Assembly: GCA_949825065.1 (NCBI GenBank)
Contig: OX463854.1
Location: 13,739,112-13,803,111, forward strand
Direction of reading: 5' to 3'
Length of the DNA: 64,000 bases
DNA from: Odontocerum albicorne
Taxonomy: Eukaryota; Arthropoda; Insecta; Trichoptera; Odontoceridae
Shown here: positions 44,662 to 56,092 of the stretch, one piece after another
Layout of the letters: every line of letters starts with the position of its first letter
Numbering within the stretch: the stretch's first letter is position 1
Notes under the pieces: model-generated
Database searches by the model: none
Seen by the model: only the letters and a program-made list of their open reading frames with translations
What the model was told of the DNA's origin: nothing
Program-made: the position numbers and the translations under genes

Positions 44662-45103
44662 CATAGGTTCTCAACCTTTTTTTGGCCTACCGCCCCCTTT
44701 TTGAAAACAAAATTACTCACCGCCCACTTTTCAGGAAAAAAAAACACACTGACTCCCGTTCTTGACATCAATTATGTAACCCATAGTTTTCCAACTTTTT
44801 TGGGTCATAGCCTACTTTTTCAAACAGTGATTCGATGACGCCCCTGTATTCGTGAATTTTCGCACACGTGATAAAAATGATTAAAATACATACAATAACA
44901 AAAATTAACCAATATTTAAGTTTACTTTAGTTAGTACGTGATAAGTGTTTTTTTTTTGTCTTTTTTAGACTATATTTTTTTAATCTGCCCACGCCCCTCC
45001 GTGCCATCCCAACGCCCCCTTATTTTCTCTGGGTCTTCTACTGCCCCCCTGTAAGTCTTAAACGCCTAAAAGGGGGCGTTATCGCCCACGTTGAGAACCT
45101 ATG
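44662..45103. mobile_element. hAT-like MITE with 8 bp TSD
   Basis: 442 bp with inverted ends: left CATAGGTTCTCAACC, right GTTGAGAACCTATG. Flanks ATTTAGAT (44654-44661) and ATTTAGAC (45104-45111) are an 8 bp duplication with one difference, as for hAT elements. The GGTTCTCAACCTTTTT... GCCCCC style is characteristic of hAT ends. A second end-like motif (CCATAGTTTTCCAACTTTTT) lies inside near 44780. No transposase. Confidence 0.85.
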
Positions 45104-45111
45104 ATTTAGAC

Positions 45112-45914
45112 CAAGTGAATAGTGGACCAAACTTGTCTTGATCATTCTGTACCACGACTCCCATTTACGCTTACATTATAAAACTTTTCAGTCAATCTTT
45201 CGTTATCCACCCGTTCAGTATTTAAAAAAAATTCCAACGCTTATTTTTAACAATATTGAAACATCAATTTTTAGCCTGCATTTATCCTTAACAATTATAA
45301 GTCTTATCCTACAATACGACACATTCTTATCAGTGCTCGCATTTTCACCATATTTAATATTCATGTTAAAACAAATAGCACGAATAAATAGAACAAATCA
45401 ATTTTAATTAAATATCTTTACATGTAGAAATAGTTTTATTTAAAATTTATTTAAGGTTTAACATTTTTATCTAAAGATTTGTCATAAAAAGTACACTGAA
45501 AATTAAAAAAAAAAAAGAATAACCCAGTTAAAATATATGTGCTTTAGTTTTTGTAAAACTAAAATAAATGTAGCGGACTTGTTGCCAAATTGCGACCTCT
45601 TTCGTATCACCAGACAAAAGTAACTAAAGGAAGTTACATGGTCACGAAAACAATTATTAGTTAACTTCGTTAACAATATAAATAAAAACAATAAAAGTGA
45701 GATATCTTTAATCAATGGAAGAAGGAAAGGATTTTCATTTTGGTTCATTATTACCACCTTCCATACTTGTATGGTGATCAAAATAAGCTCCATTCAGTGC
45801 AAACTGCAAAAACGACACACCCAAATGTATAAAAAAAAGAAGCGACGATAAACTTCAAGTCTTATTTCATGGATAAAGTTAAATTAAATGACTCGTAGTT
45901 CAATAAATGTACTT
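45112..45914. other. AT-rich noncoding DNA
   Basis: Open frames at 45138-45407 and 45503-45793 (minus) are AT-rich and unrecognised. Confidence 0.4.
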
Positions 45915-46160
45915 ATGAAGAGACTTAAGCCCAGGGACAGGCCAGTAAGTTGCAAGTACTTTCGCAAGAAAATTCATATTAAACAAACTCAAAGAATATT
46001 CCATTAAAGCTCCCATGGCCAGAGAGAAATTGGGTAACCAATCGCTCAGATACACCAAGAGTAGCCGAGGTGCACCTTCTATTGGCCCGAGCACATTGGT
46101 TAGATCTATTTTGGCAATGAAAATTCTATCATCGTCGTTGCTGGGCATCGTAGTCGAGAA
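45915..46160 (-). repeat. Unclassified interspersed repeat, copy 2
   Basis: Reverse-complement partner of 36996-37345, sharing CTCTGGCCATGGGAGCTTTA and GCGAAAGTACTTGCAACTTA-like words. It holds an 82-codon frame (45900-46148) without recognisable domain. Bases 46136-46195 in addition resemble 19581-19645. Confidence 0.6.
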
Positions 46161-46557
46161 TAAGAACGTCGAAACTCCAACGTCAATTTAGTTGGAATGA
46201 GAAGCTATACCGTGTAGTTTTTTTAATTGAGTGAGCTGTTGCACACCAGCAAACTCACTGTTCACACCGCTGTACTGGATCCGAAGGCACGCCAGGGGGA
46301 GACGATTGGAGCACACCGGTATTTGTTTTCCTTTTTTTTTTAATGAATAAATATGATCGAAGTCAAAGGTATCCTTTTACCCCCGAATATACGGCGGAAA
46401 ATATAAATAAATGCAATAGAAATATAATTTGTCCCTAGAAAATCATTATAAGAAAGGGATAGTCGAAAGGAAAGACAAATCGTGATTGAAAAATGTAACA
46501 TAACTTACTTTGATTCAAAGATTTTTTCTCTGGCTTTTTGAAACATGCCCATAACGA
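46161..46557. other. Unassigned, partly GC-richer DNA
   Basis: 46230-46320 is GC-richer (GCACGCCAGGGGGAGACG). Perhaps part of the same unknown repeat. Confidence 0.35.
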
Positions 46558-46605
46558 AACAAATTAGTAGGAAACTGGTTCCAAAGTCTTACTGCAGTGA
46601 GAGGA
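46558..46605 (-). pseudogene. LINE ORF2 C-terminal scrap
   Basis: The minus strand reads LTAVRLWNQFPTN, the same end motif as 33232-33321. Very short. Confidence 0.5.
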
Positions 46606-47189
46606 AATGGCGTTTTATAAGCAGGGATTAAAATATTTCAACACACACAAAATACGGCGAAGCCCTGTTTGTATTAATTTTTTTTTAAAATCTGGCAGTA
46701 AAACCTTCTTAACAAAATATTTTTCCTACTATCGCAAACAGTTTTAGATGACCTTCAGTTGACTAAAAAGGAATATATCATCTTTATCACTTTTAAAACG
46801 AAATGAATACGGAAGGAAACACTTAATTTATTGAGGAAAACAGTCCATCAATCGAGGCTATTTTAAGCTAAATATCCTTACAGGTTATTTATTGTTAGGA
46901 GATAGAAATCAGAAATTAGAGAGGCGAAAATGGTCTTTCAGCTAATCAATTACTTCCTCCAACATTGTTTTATTTCCTTTTGCCTTAAATTGTTAACTTG
47001 TTTGGACATAACTATAAATCTACCCTTAAGAAAAGGAGAGAGACGTTTTCCCCCAAGAACCTTAATTAGTAAGATATTCAATTACTGTAGTTAAAAGACC
47101 AGCCTTGGTATCTTCATTCAAGATAAATAATACAATTTTTATTCTACCGTTAGTATTAAAACACTTCAATATATGGATAACATACATAC
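46606..47189. other. Noncoding DNA, nothing recognised
   Basis: AT-rich, no motif. Confidence 0.4.
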
Positions 47190-47275
47190 TGAGATGACTA
47201 TCGAGACATTGGCTTGAAACCATAAACTTCAAGTTCAATTCCGAATGATATTAAAAAAAACTGGTCGAGCTTCTA
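47190..47275 (+). mobile_element. Worn SINE, main family
   Basis: CAAGTTCAATTCCGAATGAT followed by TTAAAAAAAACTGGTCGAGC follows the B-box plus AATGGT...AAAAATGGTC order of the main SINE family. The A box is not clear. Confidence 0.45.
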
Positions 47276-47314
47276 CGTGGTTAATATTGCCATCAACATG
47301 TGGTCAGATGACGA

Positions 47315-47500
47315 CGTATTAAGAAGAGCAATATGTTGTCAAATTGAGATTATCAAGTGCCACGTTGGTGTGGACATGTAACTCGCATATCTAAATTCAA
47401 CCTCCTTAAAAATATCCTCTTTGGTGATCTGACCAAAAGCAGAGTTTAGCACGGTAAGCTGCGCAAGAGATAGAAAGATATAAGATGCTTTAAAAAATAA
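47315..47500 (+). pseudogene. LINE ORF2 C-terminal fragment, another family
   Basis: The frame reads IKKSNMLSN, stop, DYQVPRWCGHVTRISKFNLL, KNILFGDLTKSRV, stop, HGKLRKR, stop, KDIRCFKK. This fits the pattern QLRW.GHV.RM...RLPK.ILFGEL..G.R..G...KRYKD.LK. Single fragment with three stops. Confidence 0.65.
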
Positions 47501-48799
47501 TTCTCAGAACAACTACAATAGAAGCAAACAGCAACAGACAGCCAAGTACCGAGACTCCTTGGCTTACATAGTCATCTCCGGTGGCACCAACGTATATTAC
47601 ATTGATCCCCCACCTTGTAATGTGCGTTCTATTATACTCATCACGAGTCATGAGCATTCGTTTATTAAACATGCGATAATATAACTATCATGGATGACCC
47701 CGAATGGCTATTTACGGAATTTTTCAAAGGTTGTTGATGTTGACTCAAATAATGGAGTTGATGATAATATTATTTGTTAGGACTACTGTATGAATCACAC
47801 GTTAAATACTTCTTTACGAATATATGTAAAACAATATGGAAATCGCTTTTTTTTCTCTCGTTTGCAAAAATTACACGGCCAACTGTTTTTTTTATATCAT
47901 GGAGGAACAGTAGGAAAAACAGCGACTTAAAAATATTTGTCTGAGATTTATCTGTAACGTTAACTTCTCTTATCTCGTCGAAAATATTCGGCGTCTTTTC
48001 GATCATGAATTTACGCTACGCTCAAGCAGATATTGTTTATTGGCTTTCCCAGTTCGCGGTTCTTCTTTTTTTACGTAATGTTTTAATGTTCATACTCTGA
48101 GATCACTGTAATTGGCATGTTTCAAAAATCGATTGAAAAAAAAAACACTTTATTTCAAGTCTAATATTACGTTTTTCACTCTCGATTTTTTCTCCAACAT
48201 CTCTTACTTTTTACTTTGATAATATATGTCCAATTGTCGTCGCTTATATTGTCTATGCGTTTTGTACAAAGTAATAGTTATTTGAATACCTTTTGTTAAC
48301 ATATGTTTTCCTTTATAAATATTTGTCTCATTGGTTGAACGAGGTAACCACCTGGTAAAAACCCGCTAGAGTTGTATACAAGGAAATGTTAAATATATAA
48401 ATTATATTATTGGCCTAAGAATGTCAGTAAAAAATAGTTTCCTCATTCACAAATAATTAATTTTATAATGTAGAGAAGTATTCACCCACATCAAATTTCT
48501 TTCGTCTTGACCTGTCCCTGTCATGAACCTGTCACGTCACTGATCTCGGTGAATTCCGTGGCCCCCTGTTTCCATCGCTATCTTCTAATTATTTCCAGGC
48601 TTCTACCAAATATCTCCAGACCATCCTGCCTGACATCTGCTAATACTGTTTCTGCCTGTTCAAAATGTTCATAATCCTGTATTATATTTTTTTGAACATA
48701 GTATAACTTTGTACAAATTAATTGCCATTTGACAATATCTTCCAAGCAACCAGGATGTTGATTAAAAGTTAAAACTAGACTGATTTATGAAAAAATGGG
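47501..48799. other. Noncoding DNA with LINE 3' UTR-like words
   Basis: CACCTGGTAAAAACCCGC and TTGTATACAAGGAAATG near 48350-48390 resemble the LINE end near 19896. Bases 48530-48680 are GC-richer with no identified coding content. Confidence 0.35.
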
Positions 48800-48870
48800 T
48801 CACTGATGGGTATCAAACCCGCAACAAGGTCTCAGAGGTCGTCAAGGACCTTTAGTGTCCATCTGTGTCA
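48800..48870 (-). mobile_element. tRNA-derived SINE, B-box part
   Basis: On the minus strand B box CGGGTTTGATACCC is followed by ATCAGTGACCCATTTTTTCA, similar in layout to the main SINE body. The A-box side is decayed. Confidence 0.5.
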
Positions 48871-49269
48871 TTATCTAGGCATTACAAAATATCTTCCCTG
48901 CTCAATTTAATTGGTGGCAAAGTTATCCCGCCACTTTAGTATTTTTGGTTAACTGTAGAACTTATTTGTTTGAACATACACCTTTCGCAATGATACACCC
49001 ACCATTCTCCTTTTTGTCGCCATTAGTTTGTCTTAAATGTGTTTGGTCAATGCATCAGTTTCCAGAGTATTTGTGATAACTTGGATAGCTAATATTTAAT
49101 AAATTCAAGTAATTTAAAGAGAATATCAATAACTAAACATATGTGGCATTTAAATAAACAACCAGTAATAATAATCCTTAAACCCTGTTCCCACCATTTC
49201 AACCTTCTTAAACCCAAAGATCTATCCATTTAATTCCATTAATTGTATCATCAAGCGTCAACTAAAATA
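48871..49269. other. Noncoding DNA, nothing recognised
   Basis: No motif found. Confidence 0.4.
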
Positions 49270-49440
49270 ATTATCAGCATGAACCACGAATCGAATGCAT
49301 GGTAGAAGGCCAAGGAAAGTATTGTGGATCAACTGAATGATATTTTTAAAGAATGAAATTTTAGAAGTTGGAAAAATTGTAGGAGTTATATGTATTAGAA
49401 GGTGTACGGTTGTATTAGAAGTTGTAGTATAATTACATAT
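49270..49440 (+). mobile_element. Degenerate LINE 3' tail
   Basis: GGTAGAAGGCCAAGGAAAGT (GRRPRK), GTGGATCAACTGAATGATAT (VDQLNDI) and AAAAATTGTAGGAGTTATAT (KNCRSYM) keep the family order. Start and end are eroded. Confidence 0.55.
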
Positions 49441-50142
49441 CATGTTTCAAAACCGACATCAATATCTTAAATTCATGTAGTGAAGGAACCTTCATGTTCT
49501 ATCGAAATAATTTGGAGTACTTTATCAGACGATGAGAGATTCCTTGACATATAATACAAACACACCACATTTTAAACATCTTCATTTGTGCTTCACTCCG
49601 CGCGACTATAGAACAAGCTTCCAAAAGTTATCAGATATGCTCTATACTTAGTTGCGTTAAGGTGAAAATTGAAAATATATAACATTACTTCGAAGTTTTT
49701 ATTACTAAGAAAACATTAAGCAAAACTAAGAAATTCCCTGAGTTTCTTTTACTAATTCTTGAACAACTGCATTTTCTTTTCTTCGAGCATTATCTTTTAG
49801 AGATTGGTTTTATATAATATTTGTTTTTTTATTTGATTTTTTTGTAAAATCTGTCATTGACTTGAAAGTTTATCATATAACTATAATGAGTTGGTAAATT
49901 GGACAAATTTAGTATAGCAATATGCCCGCCAGACGTATCATGTATAACGATGTACACAAAAGACTTAAAATTAATAAATGAATCGAGGTATAAACTATGG
50001 TTTAGTGTTAAACCAATACTTCCCAGAATCTTTTGGGATTCTACCTCCACTGGGCTTTATACTTGGCTAGATTTTTATCCAATAGATAATAAATAACAAA
50101 ATGAACGTTATGTTATTCAACCCAGAACTCACGTCTTTAAAA
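49441..50142. other. AT-rich noncoding DNA
   Basis: Overlapping frames at 49829-50096 on both strands are unrecognised. Confidence 0.4.
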
Positions 50143-50262
50143 CTTAGTTTAATAAAATAATTACACGTATGGCAAGGCATCGGAACGAGAACTGAACCTC
50201 AAATTAGCTTAACAAAATAATTTTATTTATGGTAAGGCATGGGAACGAGAGCTGAAGCTCCA
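50143..50262. repeat. Tandem duplication, two 60 bp units
   Basis: AATAAAATAATT at 50151 and AACAAAATAATT at 50211, then TATGG(C/T)AAGGCAT and GGAACGAGA in both. Period is exactly 60. Confidence 0.85.
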
Positions 50263-50841
50263 ATTACATGAATAATGAAACTATCTGAGCTGGATCAAAG
50301 TCCTAGAACAATGGATATATTTATTTTCAAAATCATGGTAACCCTTTCACATAATCCCACGCAATGGTAAGTATCCATTGTTTCGAGGGATGATAGATGC
50401 CGCACACATCTACTTCATAAGGCTATACAACAGGGATGGGACGAGTGTAAAAAGTCCACCGGGAAATGGACGCAATCATTTGGCAAACAACAAACATTTT
50501 ATCTTTTTCTGATTCACTGCCTTTAACAAAAACAATGATACTGTGTTTTAGAAAAATAAACGAGGCCAACAAACCAAGAAATGATTTTTTTTGCCAAACA
50601 GGTATACAGGATGACTGGCACTTTATGTGACATATTGAGGAAGATAACTTAGAGGTAGGGGATTACAAGCATATAATATATATCAACATGATACCAGCTT
50701 TGAAATATTATTGAAAATAAAAATAGGAAATTCATTTTATAGTATTGCTTTTAAGGCTTTACAAATAAATAATGATTTTAAACATTTTAAACTTGAAAAA
50801 AAAAATATTTCGCTTTTCCAATTTCTACTAACATTATAATA
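50263..50841. other. Noncoding DNA, nothing recognised
   Basis: No motif found. Confidence 0.4.
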
Positions 50842-51525
50842 TAGAATAGCGCAATAGAAACTGCAATTTTTAATTTCAATTAAGTTCTGCAATCGTGTAT
50901 TGCTACATGTTTCATGTATAGGTTATGTAAATGACGTATGTTCATTATAAATATTATACGTTTGACAGCTGAAAAATAGCGGCAAATTTAAAATTGCAGT
51001 TCTTGTTGTGCCACCTTATGAAATAATAACTTCGGTCAATGGTAGGTAATCGATATCGTGACAAGATTCAAACTTTTTTTTGGGATCAATTGAATGATTT
51101 GGACTCAAAAAACACGTGGTTCCAGCAGAAGCTACTTGTCATACTGCTGATGAAACAATGTTTTTTTTTTGCAGGAAAATTCTTCGACTGTGTAATTTCT
51201 CGTCGTGAAAATATGAATTGGCCGCGACGATCGTGTGATTTAGCCCCTTTAGATTTTTTTGGGACTTTGTTAGATTTCAAGTGTACGCCAAGAATTCAAA
51301 AACCATCGATGACCTTAAATACATCACTCGAGTCATTGCAGATCCGTTATTGAGAATTTTGCTCAAAGAGTTGTCATCTTTGAGTTGAGGTAGTCATTTA
51401 GCCAACATTATTTTTTACACATAATTTTCATGTCCATTTATTAAATTGATACCAATAAACATAAACCTTAAAAAAACTTGCTTTTTCTCGATGTTAAATT
51501 GCAGTTCTTGTTGCGCTACCCTATA
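50842..51525 (+). mobile_element. Tc1/mariner-like element remnant with TIRs
   Basis: The left end TATAGAATAGCGCAATAGAA (50842 on) is inverted relative to the right end, which reads GTTGCGCTACCCTATA at 51510-51525. The inner parts CTGCAATTTTTAA and TTAAATTGCAG also match. A third copy of the end (AAATTGCAGTTCTTGTTGTG) lies inside at 50991-51010 in the orientation of the right end. Only 0.7 kb long, so internally deleted. Confidence 0.7.
51039..51353 (+). pseudogene. Tc-like transposase C-terminal fragment
   Basis: NWPRRSCDLAPLDFF contains the third catalytic Asp of the NWP.RS(C/P)DL.PLD(F/Y)FLWG motif common in insect Tc1/mariner-superfamily transposases. Before it, FQQKLLVILLMKQ is a damaged version of the segment (F)QQDGAPPH. 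SFLWG is broken after FFG by a small frame error. Not functional. Confidence 0.75.
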
Positions 51526-51729
51526 TAATTGCAAATTCTGAAAAATTCTACTAGATTTATTTTCAGTTGGGAAGAATTTCGTTTTGTGCTCTTTTAAATA
51601 TTTTTTTTAAGTGAATTTTCAAAATAATCAACTTTATTACGGTTCGTATTGAAAATAGCGTTGTGGTGTAAACATTTATGACAGGATATATAATTTTTAA
51701 GGATAAATGTAAGCTAAAACTTGTTCTTA

Positions 51730-51970
51730 CCTTTAAAAAAAGGTGAAAAGAGCACGTAGAGTTAAACATATAAACGAAAAACTGACTAAGAAAATTTACA
51801 ATGCTAGCATAAAGTGAGTCATGGTAAAGAGCAAACGAGAAAAGAATGATTGGGTCAAGAGAATAGCATTTTGAAAAAAAAATACTTATCAGGAGTATGA
51901 TGAACAAAAACAACTATATGAGAAGATGTATTGGAGTGAAAGAAACGAAATACGTATGCCATGATAGTAT
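51730..51970 (+). mobile_element. Degenerate LINE 3' tail
   Basis: VKHINEKLTKKIYNASIK, then stops, then AATTATATGAGAAGATGTATT-like words (NYMRRCIGV). Order matches the tail family (ERMNE.RLTK.IY.A). Confidence 0.6.
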
Positions 51971-52619
51971 GCTTTATTTAGTTTTCCGTTCTTTCTGTCT
52001 ATTGCAACTGAGAAATGGTGTTATTGTGAATATGTTGATAACGTTATTATGTGCTAAAAGTTGAGTAAGTGTTTGAATGAACAGTGTTTTGATTGAGGGG
52101 GTTTAATATTACACAAAGGGTGAAACAAAGAGGGGAAATTTTACCTTAGTCATTCAATATTCATATGAATTCAATTTTTTGAAAAACTTCATAAGTCGTT
52201 AGATTGCATAAAAATGTTGAGCGAAAATTTATATCTGAACTTCAGCATGTTTAAACTACAGTTGGTTGGCAAAGGATGGAGATTATAAAAATTGTGTAGA
52301 AATTATAAAAATTGTACATCATATGAAAGTATAAAAAATGTATAAAAATTGGAAGGGAAAGCTATGAGAATGATTATTACGAAATCAAAAGTCATGGTGA
52401 TTGGAAAGGGAGAGGGGATAGGTAAATGTTGAGTTTGGATAAAATCTAAGAATTTTGGGTCTTAAGAAATATTGAATGCCAACTTTTAAAATGGAACAAA
52501 ATTTGAATAGTGCTAAAAAATATAAAACTTGAAATTAACAAAGCAAAATGCTTAATAATAATAAATAAGGTGAATGTGGAATAAATAAGGTATTCAGTGG
52601 GGGGAAAAAAAAATGCTTA
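51971..52619. other. Noncoding DNA with tail-like words
   Basis: GAGAATGATTATTACGAAAT and other G/A-rich words suggest more eroded LINE tail DNA, but no alignment can be defended. Confidence 0.3.
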
Positions 52620-52725
52620 CATGGTTTGGTCATGGATGTAGCGAAGCAAAAAGAAGTATGGATTGATGGGACAGTTTGGTGCTTCGTACTTCCTGCCTAT
52701 CCTATCAAGTAATTTTAAGATGAAA
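52620..52725 (+). mobile_element. Eroded LINE 3' tail with deletion
   Basis: TGGTTTGGTCATGG (WFGHG) is followed only about 50 bases later by TTCGTACTTCCTGCCTATCC (SYFLPI), the two ends of the tail family with the middle lost. Confidence 0.5.
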
Positions 52726-53410
52726 TCCTAATGAACATAAACAAAATATAAGTTCCCATTTCATATTTTAGCCAAAAATGTTTGACATTTGTATGTAATT
52801 TTATAGTTTACAAACCACTGTGCTGAAAAATAATTCATACTAGTATTTTGATACATCGAAAAATTGAAAAAATCAATCCTTGAAAAAACATTTTAACACG
52901 AATCGAAAAATACATTATGCATGCGTTTACTATCTGTAAATGCACAATAGATAACGGTTAATAAAAAAATAATTCAACACGTTTTTGTTCCCAAAATGCA
53001 AATTTTACAGATAACATGAATTTAAACTCGAAATATCTCGGATGAAAGTATTTCACAAATTATTGGAAACAAACAGGTGGATTTTTGTGGAAAATACTCA
53101 CGACCAGTCGAAACATTTATGCTTAAAAATAAATGGGTAAAAACGTGAAATGGTGCTTTCAAATATTTGCTAAATTTACGAATTTTAATCAAGGGACTAA
53201 TCTTCAATTTTTAAACTTTTTTAAATTGAAATAAACACGATTTATTTAAATTCGTGATAAGATGTTTTTTTCACAAACTTTTTCTTTTTTTTAAATTTAA
53301 TATTTTTTATAAATACAACATTATTGTGTTAAACCATGTTTAAATCAGTCGTGTTAGTGACTGAAATTACTTAAAAGGTTTATTCAATAATATAAGGCTT
53401 ATTTAAATAC
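52726..53410. other. AT-rich noncoding DNA
   Basis: Nothing recognised. Confidence 0.4.
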
Positions 53411-53610
53411 NNNNNNNNNNNNNNNNNNNNNNNNNNNNNNNNNNNNNNNNNNNNNNNNNNNNNNNNNNNNNNNNNNNNNNNNNNNNNNNNNNNNNNNNNN
53501 NNNNNNNNNNNNNNNNNNNNNNNNNNNNNNNNNNNNNNNNNNNNNNNNNNNNNNNNNNNNNNNNNNNNNNNNNNNNNNNNNNNNNNNNNNNNNNNNNNNN
53601 NNNNNNNNNN
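53411..53610. other. Assembly gap (200 N)
   Basis: 200 unknown bases ending directly at an (AT)n microsatellite, which probably caused the break in assembly. Confidence 0.99.
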
Positions 53611-53771
<161 letters not shown>

Positions 53772-53796
53772 GAGTAAGGAGATATAGTACTATATA

Positions 53797-54025
53797 TCAG
53801 ATTTTTCCGTCATTCTTTCCTGGCACACATATTTCGCTTCTGCCACTTCTACACAACTCTGCATACTCTCTACATAAAAAATATTTCACGCTTCCTTCTT
53901 GCAGAGTGTTTATAGGTATTCTCAAACTTGAATAACGTTCTATACTACTAATGTAGATTTTTTTTATGCATCTTTCATCATTCATATTTCTACGTGATCA
54001 AACCATCTTTATGCTCCCTTTCTTA
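53797..54025 (-). mobile_element. Degenerate LINE 3' tail (antisense)
   Basis: The reverse complement gives AAGATGGTTTGATCACGTAG (RWFDHVE), ATGAATGATGAAAGATGCAT (MNDERC), and later AGAAGCGAAATATGTGTGCC, the EAKYVC-like end. One of two antisense members of the family here. Confidence 0.6.
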
Positions 54026-54714
54026 CAAGTTTGTAGCTTTAATAGGTGTTGAACGGAGTGTTACATTAAGTTAAACTCGGCTCTTTGGTTGGACTACACA
54101 GCACGAATCGGAAGATGTGCGGGCAGACTGGAAAAACTGACGGAAAATAACTTTCATAATTATCTTGAATAAAAATATACCATTCAGGAGGCTTACGTAT
54201 TGCTGGAGGTATACGGTTATTTGAAATAGAACATTATCATCATCGCCAACAGATGATGTCCCTATAATAGAAGGCAGAGAGAACTGATATTAAAATCATT
54301 CTATCCTGATATACATTTTTCCCTTTTGCCACGTTCATGTACCTTGTATTTCCTCTTTTAGAATTTGATTCGTTTGGTCTTGCTACATTTTTTTGGTATT
54401 TTTAAACTCCACGTCCACAAAAAAAAAACATATTTTCTTGAGAGTTTGATATATTTCTTCTAACATTAAAGCCGCCAGCGTGTTCAATTTAAGGTGTTGA
54501 TAGCGCGCTTTTTGCAAATTGCGCTTGTACTCATTAAAATCAATATGATACTTTAGAATTTTAAAAAATTATATTAATAAAAAATCAATTATCAGTTCAT
54601 TGAATCTTGAATATAAACAAAATGTTTTTCTTTAATTTTAGCAAAATAGTATAGATAAGTAAACAAAGACTATATTATTACCCGAAGCAAATACAATGTT
54701 TTGTTAATATTTTT
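54026..54714. other. Noncoding DNA, nothing recognised
   Basis: No motif found. Confidence 0.4.
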
Positions 54715-54800
54715 GAGAGCTAAGTCAATTCTGTCAACGCGCTTGCTTCTTGATGTAAACCATTAAGGCACTGGTTTCAATACCACTTTTGATTCGCCTT
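54715..54800 (+). mobile_element. Possible worn SINE head
   Basis: GCTAAGTCAATT...CAACGCGCTTGCTTC followed by a weak B box TGGTTTCAATACC. Spacing fits a tRNA-type head, but the boxes are poor. Confidence 0.35.
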
Positions 54801-55679
54801 ATTTTATTTCTCACAAATAGCACTGTTTATTATTAAATGAGAAAACAAAAATATATGTATAAAGATATCCAATCAGATACGGTTATTGGCATAGTTTGTT
54901 GAATCCTGAACACACACGTATTTTTTAATCAAATATTGCGTTTTCCTAATGTAAAAAAAACATTATCAAATAAAAGGAACTTGTTTTCTGCTTGAATTTA
55001 ACTTTTATCATAATATTCGTACAAAATTTCAGGTATTGAAGTCATTCAAATTTTGGTAAATATTTTGAAAAAGGTTTTGTACAACTTTACCAAAGGCGGG
55101 AAATTTAGTAAATGAATATTTTTGGTCTACCTCCCCTGGTGGCTTATCCTTTTCAATTCCTGATAATATCTATTCAACATTTTATTATTCCGAGTCCTTT
55201 TGTGTTATTTCAGTTTTCCGCCTATGTAAATTGTTATTCATTTTTAGATGGTGACATTTGTGTTATTATGCCATTTTCCCTTCAATACCAGGCCAGTCTA
55301 AATGACATATAAATATATAATACAACGTTTTGCTGGTAAACACAATAGAATGGAGGAAAAGGGATTTGTTTTATTCTTTGTCGAGTTTCTAAAAAAATAC
55401 TTTTTTAACTCATCAAAAACGGATAACGTAAAAATAAGGATTTATAGGTATTGGATTCCCTGAAAACTCAAAGATGTTACACAGTTTTTCGATGCCATTG
55501 CGAAAAACTGGATAAAAAAATACCCATCCATAGAAATGAGGAGTGCCAATACTCATGGGTTAGCATGCTTGATTAGCGTATGATTCAAACTGCGACAAAT
55601 TCCGCACTATTTTGACTCAGATGTTTAATATTTTTTAATGGAATCAATTCACAACAGAATATGGAATGAGATAAGAAAA
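54801..55679. other. AT-rich noncoding DNA
   Basis: A 66-codon frame at 55112-55312 has no recognisable motif. Confidence 0.4.
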
Positions 55680-56000
55680 AATGCGTATTGAAAGGAGATG
55701 CAGCAATTCAGCCAAATGATGGAACACTAAGATAGTCAGTCATGTAGAAGAATGATACATGAAAATTAAAAAAAAAAACATGACATACGAGTAGTAGAAA
55801 AGAGAGATATATTTAAGGAAGTCCAATAAAACGTGATGCGACACAACTAACCAAAAATTCTGAGAGTGGAAAGAATGAAACCATTTAAGAATTAAGTATA
55901 CATAGTGAGGTGTATAGCCGTGTGTTCAATGATAGAATGAACTAGAGATCTGTGCTATATGCCTACCCCAAAAGGGACTCTAGTCCTCGCATTACTAGCT
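55680..56000 (+). mobile_element. Degenerate LINE 3' tail
   Basis: Ends with GTGAGGTGTATAGCCGTGTG, ACTAGAGATCTGTGCTATAT and GCCTACCCCAAAAGGGACTC, the WRSV..AYP.RD end. The upstream part is eroded. Confidence 0.6.
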
Positions 56001-56092
56001 ATCTTCATTATTTCTCGGAACGGTCTTGGGGTAAACAGTTACAAAATAGCTCTATGAAAGTGCTAGCCTTCTTATGCTGAAAATATTTTACG

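Noticed and set aside
45900..46148. 82-codon minus-strand gene
   Set aside because: Lies in a repeat whose other copy (36996-37345) does not keep the frame.
51563..51913. 116-codon minus-strand frame
   Set aside because: Antisense to another LINE tail; hydrophobic because of AT-rich DNA, not evidence for a membrane protein.
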